Of a DNA stretch of 64,000 nucleotides, positions 52,725-61,702 are shown in pieces. How positions within the stretch are numbered: the stretch's first letter is position 1; each line of letters opens with the position of its first letter. The position numbers and the translations under genes were made by a program. The notes under the pieces are model-generated. The model searched no databases. It was not told the origin of the DNA and saw only the letters and a program-made list of their open reading frames with translations. Source of the stretch: UBA1447 sp964627535 (GTDB lineage: Bacteria > Bacillota > Clostridia > Oscillospirales > Acutalibacteraceae); contig CAZVJW010000002.1 in the NCBI GenBank assembly GCA_964627535.1, forward strand, positions 62,001-126,000. The letters run 5' to 3'.

Positions 52725-53177
52725 ATGAAAAAGGTTGAAATATTTACTGACGGTGCTTGTTCAGGCAATCCCGGTCCCGGGGGTTGGGGTACAATATTAA
52801 AATACATGGGCCATGAACGCGAGCTGAGCGGCGGGGAAAAACAAACAACAAACAATCGTATGGAGCTCAAGGCGGTAATTGAAGGTTTGAAATGTTTAAA
52901 AGGACGCTGTATTGTTAAGATATTTACAGACTCGCAATATGTAACAAACGGTATAAATAAAGGCTGGGCGATTGGTTGGAAAAACAACGGCTGGCGTAAA
53001 GCTGATAAAAAACCTGCTTTAAATTCTGATTTATGGAGCGAGTTGCTTGATGAGCTTTCAAATCATAAGTATGAGTTCGTTTGGCTGCGTGGTCATACCG
53101 GGAACCCGGAAAATGAGCGTTGCGATACTCTTGCAGTCAAACAATCTATGAAATATGCAAATTCAAACCCGAAATAG
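52725..53177 (+). CDS. rnhA: Ribonuclease HI
   Basis: A 150-residue enzyme cutting RNA in RNA-DNA hybrids. The catalytic set is present: Asp in IFTDGACSGNPGPGG, Glu in NNRMELKAVIEGL, Asp in IFTDSQYVTNGI and Asp in NERCDTLA. WLRGHTGNPENE holds the conserved His. It is the only rightward gene in the right 40 kb. Confidence 0.96.
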   Translation: MKKVEIFTDGACSGNPGPGGWGTILKYMGHERELSGGEKQTTNNRMELKAVIEGLKCLKGRCIVKIFTDSQYVTNGINKGWAIGWKNNGWRKADKKPALNSDLWSELLDELSNHKYEFVWLRGHTGNPENERCDTLAVKQSMKYANSNPK

Positions 53178-53218
53178 CAAACGAAGTTATCATTTATAAT
53201 AAATATTTAAAATATTAA

Positions 53219-53243
53219 GGGATGTATCGGTTTGATACATCCC
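53219..53243. terminator. Bidirectional terminator between rnhA and rhaM
   Basis: GGGATGTATC / GATACATCCC, a perfect 10 bp stem with a 5 nt loop, between convergent genes. Confidence 0.8.
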
Positions 53244-53250
53244 ATTAAAC

Positions 53251-53568
53251 TTATTCCATATAAAATACGTTTTTCATTAATGGCTGAGCGCCGGTATTTG
53301 GGTCCATTTCCATCACCATGACACTTCTCATAAACTCATTCCATTTATCGACTACAGGACTTAATGCTTGAACCTCAGCGGCATAATCAATACCATTTTT
53401 ACATTCATAGTAGCCAAACAAGTCATGACCGTTGTTCCAGATAGTATAATTGCATATACCTGCTTGTTTCAGGACATCAAGCAACTCTGGCCAAATCTCA
53501 TTGTGTCGGCGAATATATTCATCCAGCTTACCGTCCAGAACCTTTGCTCTCCAAGCATAGCGTTCCAT
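53251..53568 (-). CDS. rhaM: L-rhamnose mutarotase
   Basis: A 105-residue ferredoxin-like fold protein interconverting rhamnose anomers. The N-terminal ERYAWRAKVLDGKLDEYIRRHNEIWPELLDVLKQAGICNYTIW and the FGYYE motif are family hallmarks (catalytic His in RRHNEIWPE). No rhamnose genes are adjacent. It follows tsf by 13 bp with its own AAGGAG site, so it appears to be an odd late member of the rpsB-tsf transcript. Confidence 0.88.
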   Translation of the reverse strand: MERYAWRAKVLDGKLDEYIRRHNEIWPELLDVLKQAGICNYTIWNNGHDLFGYYECKNGIDYAAEVQALSPVVDKWNEFMRSVMVMEMDPNTGAQPLMKNVFYME

Positions 53569-53581
53569 AAAAAAGAACTCC

Positions 53582-54508
53582 TTATTTTATCATTCCCGCA
53601 ACTTCATCCGCAAAGTTCTCTTCTTTTTTCTGTAAACCTTCGCCTTTTGCAAAGCGAACAAAACCAAGTACTTTTACATTTGAACCTAATTCTTTCGCAA
53701 CAGAATCTACATACTGTGCAACCGATAAATCGCTGTTTTTTACAAACTGCTGTTCCAAAAGGCAAATATCTTTGAAGAGCTTTGCCAATTTACCGGCAAT
53801 AATGCCCTCAAGAACTTTTTCTGGTTTGTTTTGCATTTTTTCGTCTTCTTTTAGCTGAGCGGCGATTATCCCCTTTTCATATACAACAATATCAGCCGGA
53901 ACAGATGATTCATCGAGATATTGAGGGCTCATAGCGGCTATTTGCATGGCAACATCCTTGCCCATTGCTTTGAACTTATCACTTTCGGCAATATCGGGTT
54001 CAGCAGAGAAAGATACCATAACTCCGACAGTACCGCCGCTGTGAATATATAAAGATACAATTCCTTCAGTTCTAACAAAACGACGTATTTTTAAGTTTTC
54101 GCCAATTGAAAGAATTTTATCATGTAAATTTTCCAGAACTGTTCTTTCGTCGTCGAAAAGTTTAGTGTTACTCAAAGCTTCGACATCTATTGGATTTTCA
54201 TTAGCAATTGTTTTAGCGATATTAAGAACAAAGTTTTGAAACTCCTCATTTTTTGCAACAAAATCGGTTTCGGAATTAACTTCAACTAATACACCGACTT
54301 TTTTTTGAACATCATAAAATGCTGAAACAATGCCTTCGGCAGCAATACGGTCGGCTTTTTTATTCGCTGCCGCAAGACCCTTCTCACGCAGGAATTCAAT
54401 TGCCTTATCCATGTCTCCGTCAGAAGAAACAAGTGCTTTTTTGCAGTCCATCATACCAACGCCTGTTTTTTCACGAAGAATCTGCACATCTTTTGCTGTA
54501 AATGCCAT
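53582..54508 (-). CDS. tsf: Elongation factor Ts
   Basis: A 308-residue nucleotide exchange factor for EF-Tu. The N-terminal UBA-like domain (VQILREKTGVGMMDCKKALVSSDGDMDKAIEFLREKGL) and core motif VEVNSETDFVAKNEEF are clear. It follows rpsB by 3 bp. Confidence 0.97.
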   Translation of the reverse strand: MAFTAKDVQILREKTGVGMMDCKKALVSSDGDMDKAIEFLREKGLAAANKKADRIAAEGIVSAFYDVQKKVGVLVEVNSETDFVAKNEEFQNFVLNIAKTIANENPIDVEALSNTKLFDDERTVLENLHDKILSIGENLKIRRFVRTEGIVSLYIHSGGTVGVMVSFSAEPDIAESDKFKAMGKDVAMQIAAMSPQYLDESSVPADIVVYEKGIIAAQLKEDEKMQNKPEKVLEGIIAGKLAKLFKDICLLEQQFVKNSDLSVAQYVDSVAKELGSNVKVLGFVRFAKGEGLQKKEENFADEVAGMIK

Positions 54509-54511
54509 TGA

Positions 54512-55240
54512 TTATTCCTCCTCTGCCTCGTATTGATTTTGAACCTCGATGTTTTGTTCGCCTTGTTTGCCTTCAATTATTGCGTCTGCCATAGCAGCTG
54601 AAATTAATTTAACAGCACGGATTGCGTCATCATTTCCCGGTATCACATGATCTATTTCATCAGGATCGCAATTTGTATCAACAATTGCAATAATCGGGAT
54701 ACCGAGTTTCTTTGCTTCAGCAACGGCTATTCTTTCTTTACGGGGATCAACAATATACATTGCTGCAGGCTGACGTCTCATTTCGGTAATGCCGCCCATA
54801 AACTTTTCAAGTTTCTCAATTTCAAGATTAAGCTTGATAACTTCTTTTTTTGGCAGTAAATCGAATGTGCCGTCAGCATCCATAGCTTTCAATTGGGCAA
54901 GTCTCTTAATTCTTCGCTGAATTGTATTGAAATTTGTCAGCATTCCGCCAAGCCAGCGTGCATTTACATAAGGCATACCGCAACGGGTAGCTTCTTCTCT
55001 AATAGAGTCTTGAGCCTGTTTTTTGGTTCCGACAAATAAAACTTCCTGTCCGTTTGAGGATAATTCACGTATAAACATATAAGCTTCCTCAAGCTTCTTG
55101 ACCGTTTTTTGAAGATCAATTATGTATATACCGTTTCTTTCCGTGAAGATGTATTGCGCCATTTTTGGGTTCCATCTTCTTGTTTGATGTCCAAAATGGA
55201 CACCTGCTTCAAGTAATTGCTTCATGGATACAACTGACAT
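54512..55240 (-). CDS. rpsB: Small ribosomal subunit protein uS2
   Basis: A 242-residue S2 protein: MKQLLEAGVHFGHQTRRWNPKMAQYIFTERNGIYIIDLQKT at the start, ARWLGGMLTNFNTI in the middle, and VDTNCDPDEIDHVIPGNDDAIRAVKLI near the end. It heads the rpsB-tsf operon behind a structured leader. Confidence 0.98.
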   Translation of the reverse strand: MSVVSMKQLLEAGVHFGHQTRRWNPKMAQYIFTERNGIYIIDLQKTVKKLEEAYMFIRELSSNGQEVLFVGTKKQAQDSIREEATRCGMPYVNARWLGGMLTNFNTIQRRIKRLAQLKAMDADGTFDLLPKKEVIKLNLEIEKLEKFMGGITEMRRQPAAMYIVDPRKERIAVAEAKKLGIPIIAIVDTNCDPDEIDHVIPGNDDAIRAVKLISAAMADAIIEGKQGEQNIEVQNQYEAEEE

Positions 55241-55265
55241 TATTTTTCCTCCTTAGTTTTTCCTC

Positions 55266-55334
55266 CGCAAGGGTTGTTTATAAGTTCACAACGCAGCATC
55301 TTATTGCAGCGCACCGACGAACTTAACCCCTGCG
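55266..55334 (-). ncRNA. Structured leader RNA upstream of rpsB
   Basis: On the - strand a three-tier hairpin ends about 25 nt before the rpsB ATG. The outer stem is CGCAGGGGTT / AACCCTTGCG with one G-U pair, the middle stem TAAGTTC / GAACTTA, and the inner stem GCGC-T-GCA / TGC-T-GCGU around an ATAAGA loop. Helices at three levels are unlikely by chance. Its place fits autoregulation of the operon by S2 or another translational control. I cannot match it to a known family. Confidence 0.65.
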
Positions 55335-55485
55335 TGCGAATTTGCATCAAATTATAACATGTGGACATCTACATTGCAAGTATTATTTTATCAATGTTAA
55401 ATGAAATTAAATATTTAAATAAGCCCTATAAACGAGTAATTTAAATAAGCAGTTTAACCATTTTCTGTTGAACTGCTCATGAATC

Positions 55486-56559
55486 TCAAATTATTCTGCC
55501 TCCGCCGATAACAACATCCCCGTCATACAACACCACAGCCTGTCCTTTTGCTATCGCGCGCTGCGGTTCTTCAAACTCGATATATACCTTTCTATCTGAA
55601 ATTTGATTTACTAAAGCCCATTGTTCGCGTTGCTTGTATCTTATCTTTGCTTTAACACGCAGGGGCGAGTCAATTTTATCAACCGCAATCCAGTTAAAAT
55701 CATCAGCTTCCAGTGATTTTGAGAAAAGCCCTTCATTTTCACAAAGAGTAACCGTATTGTTTTTTATGCTTTTCAAGCCGACATACAAAGGCGCCGGCAA
55801 AGCGAGCCCGAGCCCTTTTCTTTGGCCGATCGTGTACCGGATCAGCCCTTTGTGCCTTCCCAAGACATTCCCTTCGCAGTCGATGAAATCTCCGTTTTCA
55901 TAGGTCTTTCCGGTATAGCTTTCAATAAACTTTGCGTAATCACCGTCGGGGACAAAGCAAATATCCTGGCTGTCATGTTTTTTTGCGTTTGCAAAACCTT
56001 TCTGCTCCGCAATTTCACGAACCTCTTTCTTGCTTAACCATCCGAGCGGGAGAAGCGTATGCGCAAGCTGTTCTTGCGTTATTGCATAAAGCACATAGTT
56101 TTGGTCTTTTGTTTCGTCAAACCCTTTTTTCAGAAGATATCTTCCGTTTCCCGTGTCATATTCAATGCGGGCGTAGTGTCCTGTCGCAATATAACCGTAA
56201 TCCAGTTCTTTCATACGCTTGAAAAGCTTTTCGAATTTTATGTACCGGTTGCAGTCTATGCACGGATTTGGCGTTTCACCCTTTTCATAGGCGCCGATAA
56301 ATATTTTTATGACGGTATCCTTGAATTCGCCGGAAAAATTGAAGACATAATAAGGAATTCCGAGCTTGAATGCAACACCGCGTGCGTCTTCGACATCGTC
56401 AAGCGAACAGCATGTTTTCTCGCGGCTGATTCCCGCGTCTTCGTTTGCAAACAGCTTCATTGTAACGCCTATGCAGTCGAACCCCTGTTCTTTGAGTAAA
56501 TAAGCGGCAACGCTGCTGTCAACGCCGCCGCTCATTGCGATAATGGCTTTTTTATTCAT
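55486..56559 (-). CDS. mnmA: tRNA-specific 2-thiouridylase MnmA
   Basis: A 357-residue enzyme adding sulfur to U34 of Lys, Glu and Gln tRNAs. The PP-loop is AMSGGVDSSVAAYLL. The catalytic cysteines lie in NPCIDCNRYIKF and SQDICFVPDGDY. GQRKGLGLALPAPLYV and the C-terminal beta-barrel follow. Sulfur would come from the cysteine desulfurase at 59.5-60.7 kb. Confidence 0.97.
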   Translation of the reverse strand: MNKKAIIAMSGGVDSSVAAYLLKEQGFDCIGVTMKLFANEDAGISREKTCCSLDDVEDARGVAFKLGIPYYVFNFSGEFKDTVIKIFIGAYEKGETPNPCIDCNRYIKFEKLFKRMKELDYGYIATGHYARIEYDTGNGRYLLKKGFDETKDQNYVLYAITQEQLAHTLLPLGWLSKKEVREIAEQKGFANAKKHDSQDICFVPDGDYAKFIESYTGKTYENGDFIDCEGNVLGRHKGLIRYTIGQRKGLGLALPAPLYVGLKSIKNNTVTLCENEGLFSKSLEADDFNWIAVDKIDSPLRVKAKIRYKQREQWALVNQISDRKVYIEFEEPQRAIAKGQAVVLYDGDVVIGGGRII

Positions 56560-56561
56560 AA

Positions 56562-57473
56562 CTATCCTAACCTAAGCATTTCATCTATGCATTTCCGCGC
56601 CTTTTGTATGGTGTTGCCATCAAGTAGAATTTCTTCTCCGCCCCTGCCTTCAACGCAGTCGAGCACATCGATAAGCGTTGTTGCTTTCATATTGTTGCAG
56701 ACCATATCTTTGGAGAGGGGGAAAAACTTCTTGTCTTTGACCAAATACTGCAAGTGTTCGGCAATGCTGGTTTCCGTGCCGATAATGAACTCTTTCTTAT
56801 CGCTTTTCATGGCGAAATCCATTATGGCCGAAGTGCTTCCGGCAAAATCGGCCATATGAACTACTTCGGGTATGCATTCCGGATGAACAAGCAGAACAGC
56901 TCCGGGATGGTCAGCCTTTGCTTTTTCGGCATCACGGGCTGTTATTTTTGCGTGAGTCGGGCATCCGCCGTGAACAAGCTTGATATTTTTCTCCGGCAGC
57001 AGCTCTGCTGTATATGCGCCGAGGTTGCAGTCCGGAATGAAGAGAATATTGTTGTTCTCGATTTTACCGATAATCTTAACGGCGGATGACGAGGTGACGC
57101 ACACATCGCACACCGTTTTCAGCTCTGCCGTTGTGTTGATATAGCAGACAACCGTATAACCGGGATTCATCTCTTTGAGCTGCAAAAGCATATCTTTATC
57201 CATTTGCTCCGCCATCGGGCAGCCGGCAGAAGGATTTGCCAGAAAAACCGTTTTTTCGGGGGACAGTAATTTTACTGTCTCAGCCATAAAACGGACTCCG
57301 CACATGATGACGGTTTTCTGCGGCGCTTTTGCGGCCATAACGCTTAACTGATAGGAGTCGCCTGTAAAATCCGCCACTTCAATAATTTCCCGCGCCTGAT
57401 AGCTGTGGGCAAGAATGCAGATATCTTTTTCTTTTTTTAATTGCATGATTTCATTTTGAATGTCTATTATCAT
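56562..57473 (-). CDS. nadA: Quinolinate synthase
   Basis: A 303-residue 4Fe-4S enzyme making quinolinate from iminoaspartate and DHAP for NAD synthesis. Cluster cysteines are in MCGVRFMAE, SSSAVKI-adjacent VCDVCVTSSSA and LLDVLDCVEGRGGEE. ILAHSYQAREIIEVADFTGDSYQLS and VHPECIPEVV are the substrate blocks. nadB and nadC are not in the window. It lies 2 bp upstream of mnmA. Confidence 0.94.
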   Translation of the reverse strand: MIIDIQNEIMQLKKEKDICILAHSYQAREIIEVADFTGDSYQLSVMAAKAPQKTVIMCGVRFMAETVKLLSPEKTVFLANPSAGCPMAEQMDKDMLLQLKEMNPGYTVVCYINTTAELKTVCDVCVTSSSAVKIIGKIENNNILFIPDCNLGAYTAELLPEKNIKLVHGGCPTHAKITARDAEKAKADHPGAVLLVHPECIPEVVHMADFAGSTSAIMDFAMKSDKKEFIIGTETSIAEHLQYLVKDKKFFPLSKDMVCNNMKATTLIDVLDCVEGRGGEEILLDGNTIQKARKCIDEMLRLG

Positions 57474-57502
57474 TAATTATTTTCACCTGCTGTTAAAATT
57501 GG

Positions 57503-58885
57503 TTATAAATCATACTTTGCCGGAATGAATTTATTTGAAGTGTTGGCATTAATCATTTCATTAATAAACTCTTGTTCATCGGTCGGAACATCCTCAAGCT
57601 GAGCCTCAATATTATCAAGCCATGTTGCTTCTCTTTCGGGAATCATCACCTCTTTTTTGATTATGGCTTCACGCAGCCTGTCAACAGTTATTAAAGCAGC
57701 AGCCTTTGTACGGTTAAAGTGATCATGTTACTTTACAAGTTCCTGTGATATATCCAGCACAACATCCGGTCTAAGAACATAAGCTTGCGGATCAAACTTT
57801 GAATCGGAATCAGCCAATAGATTTCTCATGAGCAGTCGTGTTTCATTTCCGTGTTTAGTTGCCTCATTCATTAAACGGCAATCAAAAATCAATTGTTCCA
57901 TGGAAACCGTCGGTGCCATTCCGCTGAGCAGCTTGATATTTTGAACAGACTCATTGCTCCAAAGGTCTGCGACGCACGCAGCGATATTTCCTATGCAGCT
58001 TAAATGCGCACAAGCGCTTGATTTTCCTTCCATAGCTATTGGAATGCCGCTGATTGCCTTGACATATACACCCTCATATCCGCAGTCTTTATGAGGGCCA
58101 ATTGCACCGTTCTCGACAGCGATTAAACTGCGAACTGCTGTCATAACCCGAACAACTGCAGAAAATACACGAGGAACGTAGCCTTTATCCGCAAGAACCA
58201 TTGCCGTGTTGGCAAAACCGCAGGCAGTGTCTCCGGAAGATATGGAACCTGTTCTGCTAGCAACTGATGATATCTCCCTCCAAAGCTTAGACATATCTCG
58301 TGCGCCCAATATTCCAAGTGCAAAAAGCGATTTATTGATGTCGCAAAACATAACAGCATCATCATGAACATCTTTGCCGCCTATAGACTCGATTGCGAGA
58401 AAGTCCGCACCCGCTTGCGCAGCTCCCTCAAAAGTTTCCATGATTGAATCCCAATGTTTGCCTCTCCACATATGTTCGGAGTCGCCGTCTTCACGTATGT
58501 CAGCCGGAGTAACTCTAAGAGCGCTTTTTATCCCGAACTTTTGTTCATAATCCCACATTATCTCTCGAACATTTTTTGTAATTTCAATTCCCCATCGTGG
58601 GTTGTATGTAGTAGGAGGCAGAAGTTCTATTTCAGCGACAAAAGACGTTGAAAATAATTCTTTCGCTCTTTCACATGCTCCGGTGATAATTTCGCGGTAT
58701 TGCCTAACGACTTCCGGTAATGTTTCTTGTGTTATCAGCATGGGTGGAAGCGTAAAATTTAATTCGGGATATATATCACCGCCGCCTATAACCATACCGT
58801 TTTTGCACGTAACAGGAAAGATTGCCTGGCCGTAAACAAAATCATTTAAATTTTTATATGCTGTAAACGTGAAATTCTTGCTCAT
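57503..58885 (-). pseudogene. mtaB: Methanol:corrinoid methyltransferase, interrupted by in-frame TAA
   Basis: The first frame (394 residues from the open start at 58912, or 385 from the preferred ATG at 58885 behind GGAGG) matches MtaB: NPRWGIEITKN, SIGGKDVHDDAVMFCDI, ASRTGSISSGDTACGFANTAM and AIGPHKDCGYEG with a zinc Cys. It stops at TAA (57728-57730) after QELVK. The same frame continues for 74 codons (RTKAAALITVDRLREAI to KFIPAKYDL) with clear similarity to the MtaB C-terminus. No mtaC or mtaA is nearby. It is probably a recent nonsense mutation; the truncated product may keep the TIM barrel. Confidence 0.85.
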
Positions 58886-59115
58886 TATGATGCCTCCATT
58901 TATAATAAACATTTAGATAAGATAAATCGATAATAATATAAATCCTATCATTGTTATATGAAATATATTATATTATCAACAACAGTCTGTCAATAGTAAA
59001 TTAAAAATGTTAAGCCCACGAATTCATCTTTAAACTGAGGGCTCAGCAATTGCCTTGAATATGAAATATTTAATACAATTATTTAAATATAAATATTAAA
59101 TATCTTGGTATTAAG

Positions 59116-59553
59116 TCATTCCTCGCAACTCTTGCAATCGCCGCAGCATCCGCTGCAAGCGGCAAGTCCTTCGGGCGGTTCGAGTCCGCTTCGGGCGTAA
59201 TAATCGGCTAACGCAGCCTTGACGGCTTCCTCGGCTAAAACCGAGCAGTGAATTTTGTTTGCCGGCAAGCCGTCGAGTGCTTCAACAACGGCTTTATTTG
59301 TAATGGCAAGCGCTTCCTCAATCGGTTTTCCTTTAATCATTTCAGTTGCCATGGAACTGGTCGCTATGGCAGAGCCGCAACCGAAGGTGTTAAACTTCAC
59401 ATCGCTGATAATACCGTCTTTTACTTTAATATACATCTTCATGATGTCGCCGCATTTCGCGTTGCCGACTTCGCCGATTCCGTCGGCATCATCCATTTTG
59501 CCTAAATTGCGCGGATTTTGAAAATGGTCCATTACTTTTTCACTGTATAACAT
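59116..59553 (-). CDS. iscU: Fe-S cluster scaffold IscU/NifU-like
   Basis: A 145-residue scaffold on which Fe-S clusters are built. Ligand cysteines are in GNAKCGDIM, NTFGCGSAIATSS and NKIHCSVLAEEA. The C-terminus has an unusual cysteine-rich tail (CSGCCGDCKSCEE) that could bind metal. I start at the ATG at 59553 behind AAAAGGAG; the frame is open 25 codons upstream inside nifS. It is last in the sulfur operon. Confidence 0.93.
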   Translation of the reverse strand: MLYSEKVMDHFQNPRNLGKMDDADGIGEVGNAKCGDIMKMYIKVKDGIISDVKFNTFGCGSAIATSSMATEMIKGKPIEEALAITNKAVVEALDGLPANKIHCSVLAEEAVKAALADYYARSGLEPPEGLAACSGCCGDCKSCEE

Positions 59554-60730
59554 AATTCTTTTCTCCTTTTTGAAGCGCTTCCCAAACCGGCGACATGTCG
59601 CGCAGGTAGCTGACAACTTCCGGCACAACCTTTAGGATATGTTCGATTTCTTCTTCTGTATTGTATTCGCTAAGTGTCAGCCGAAGCGATCCGTGCGCTA
59701 CCTCGGCAGGCAGTCCGATAGCCAGCAAAACATGGCTGGGGTCAAGTGAACCGGAGGTGCATGCCGAACCGGATGAAGCCGCAACGCCCTTTGCATCGAG
59801 CCATAGAAGGAGTGATTCGCCCTCGATTCCCTCAAAGCACATGTTAAAATTGCCGGGCAGGCGGTTTATTCTGTCACCGTTAAGCACGGAGTGCGGAATT
59901 TCGGAAAGTCCGTCTATGAGCCTGTCGCGAAGAGTTGTAACAACCTTTGCGTTTTCATCGATTTTATTGCAGGCATCCTCAAAGGCTGCGGCCAACCCGG
60001 CTATTGCCGGGATATTCTCGGTGCCCGCCCGTTTTCCGCGTTCCTGAGCGCCGCCGTCAATGAGTGTATAAAGCGGTATACCCTTGCGGCAATAAAGCAC
60101 GCCGATTCCCTTCGGGCCGTGGAATTTATGGGCGGATAAGGAGAGCATATCGATGTTTTGTTCTTTCACATCGATTCGCAGATGTCCTGCTGCCTGAACA
60201 GCGTCGGTGTGAAACAAAACACCTTTATTCCTGCATATGGCGCCTATCTCGGTAACCGGTTGAATAGTGCCTATTTCATTGTTCGCATACATAACAGTGA
60301 CAAGTGCGGTATCATCGCAAATTGCTTCTTCAACTTCTTCCGGTTTTACAATCCCGTTTTGATAAACATCGAGGAGGGTTATCTTAAAACCCTGTTTTTC
60401 CAGTTTATCCAGTGTGTGAAGTACCGCGTGATGTTCAAATTTTGAGGATATAATGTGCTTCTTTCCTTTTTTCTCTCCGATTTTCGCCGCTGTTATGATT
60501 GCCTGATTATCAGCCTCGCTTCCACCTGATGTAAAGGTTATCTCTTTTATATCTGCGTTAAGATTTACAGCAACGGTTTCCCTGAATTTTTGCAGGGCTT
60601 CAGCCGCATTTTGCCCAAAGGTATGCAGGCTTGAAGGGTTGCCGTATATTTCATCCATATACGGGAGCATCGCGGCTTTTGCTTTTTGACTCATTGCCGT
60701 CGTTGCGGCGTTATCGGCATAGACATCCAT
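59540..60730 (-). CDS. nifS: Cysteine desulfurase (NifS/IscS type)
   Basis: A 396-residue PLP enzyme moving sulfur from cysteine to IscU and to tRNA thiolases. DVYADNAATTAM opens the protein; SAHKFHGPKGIGVLY has the PLP lysine, and SSGSACTSGSLDPSHVL has the active Cys in a group I loop. The start is the ATG at 60730. It lies between cysK and iscU. Confidence 0.95.
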   Translation of the reverse strand: MDVYADNAATTAMSQKAKAAMLPYMDEIYGNPSSLHTFGQNAAEALQKFRETVAVNLNADIKEITFTSGGSEADNQAIITAAKIGEKKGKKHIISSKFEHHAVLHTLDKLEKQGFKITLLDVYQNGIVKPEEVEEAICDDTALVTVMYANNEIGTIQPVTEIGAICRNKGVLFHTDAVQAAGHLRIDVKEQNIDMLSLSAHKFHGPKGIGVLYCRKGIPLYTLIDGGAQERGKRAGTENIPAIAGLAAAFEDACNKIDENAKVVTTLRDRLIDGLSEIPHSVLNGDRINRLPGNFNMCFEGIEGESLLLWLDAKGVAASSGSACTSGSLDPSHVLLAIGLPAEVAHGSLRLTLSEYNTEEEIEHILKVVPEVVSYLRDMSPVWEALQKGEKNYVIQ

Positions 60731-60748
60731 TGAAATCACGTTCCTTTG

Positions 60749-61678
60749 TTATTCTGAAAACATCGGGGTAGATAAATATCTCTCCCCTGTATCGGGAAGT
60801 AGAACCACGATGTTTTTTCCTTTATTTTCAGGTCGTTTTGCAAGCTCTGCCGCAGCCCAAACTGCAGCACCTGAAGATATTCCGACAAGCACCCCTTCGA
60901 TTCTCGCAATAGATTTGCCAGTCGCAAAAGCGTCATCGTTTTCAACCGCTATTATTTCATCGTAGATGGATGTGTCGAGTGTTTCAGGAATAAATCCCGC
61001 ACCGATGCCCTGAATTTTATGCGCTCCGGTTGTTCCTTTTGAAAGCAACGGAGATGCCGCAGGCTCAACAGCAATAATTTTAATGTTTGGATTTTTTGAT
61101 TTCAGGAATTCACCCACACCGGTGATCGTTCCCCCCGTACCGACTCCTGAAACAAAAATATCAATTTTGCCGTCGGTATCCTGCCAGATTTCAGGACCGG
61201 TGGTTGTCCGGTGAACCTCAGGATTTGCGGGGTTAGTGAATTGGCTTGGGATAAAGCTGCCGGGAATGGTCAGCGCCAATTCTTCAGCCTTTGCTATAGC
61301 GCCTTTCATGCCCTTAGCTCCTTCCGTGAGAACCAACTCCGCACCGTATGCTTTCAGAAGATTTCTTCGTTCAACGCTCATGGTGTCCGGCATTGTAAGA
61401 ATTATCTTGTAACCTCTTGCTGCTGCAACGGACGCCAGGCCTATACCTGTGTTGCCGCTTGTGGGCTCAATAAGTACCGAGTCTTGTTTTAGAAGTCCTT
61501 TTGCTTCGGCGTCATCTATCATCGCCTTGGCGATTCTGTCCTTAACGCTTCCGGCGGGATTAAAGTATTCGAGCTTAGCGAGAATTGTTGCTTCAATCCC
61601 GTTTGCCTTTTCGTAGTTTGCAAGTTCCAACATTGGTGTTTTGCCGACAAGATCAGTTATGCTTTTAAATATTTTCAC
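60749..61678 (-). CDS. cysK: Cysteine synthase A
   Basis: A 309-residue O-acetylserine sulfhydrylase. The PLP lysine is in NPAGSVKDRIAKAM, with PTSGNTGIGLA and GTGGTITGVGEFLK as the substrate and phosphate loops. No cystathionine beta-synthase extension is present. It supplies cysteine for the adjacent desulfurase. Confidence 0.96.
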   Translation of the reverse strand: MKIFKSITDLVGKTPMLELANYEKANGIEATILAKLEYFNPAGSVKDRIAKAMIDDAEAKGLLKQDSVLIEPTSGNTGIGLASVAAARGYKIILTMPDTMSVERRNLLKAYGAELVLTEGAKGMKGAIAKAEELALTIPGSFIPSQFTNPANPEVHRTTTGPEIWQDTDGKIDIFVSGVGTGGTITGVGEFLKSKNPNIKIIAVEPAASPLLSKGTTGAHKIQGIGAGFIPETLDTSIYDEIIAVENDDAFATGKSIARIEGVLVGISSGAAVWAAAELAKRPENKGKNIVVLLPDTGERYLSTPMFSE

Positions 61679-61702
61679 GTTTTTTTCTCCATACTTTTAA
61701 AA

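Noticed and set aside
57728..57730. Pyrrolysine-type recoding in mtaB
   Set aside because: The codon is TAA, whereas pyrrolysine uses TAG, and MtaB is not a pyrrolysine family.
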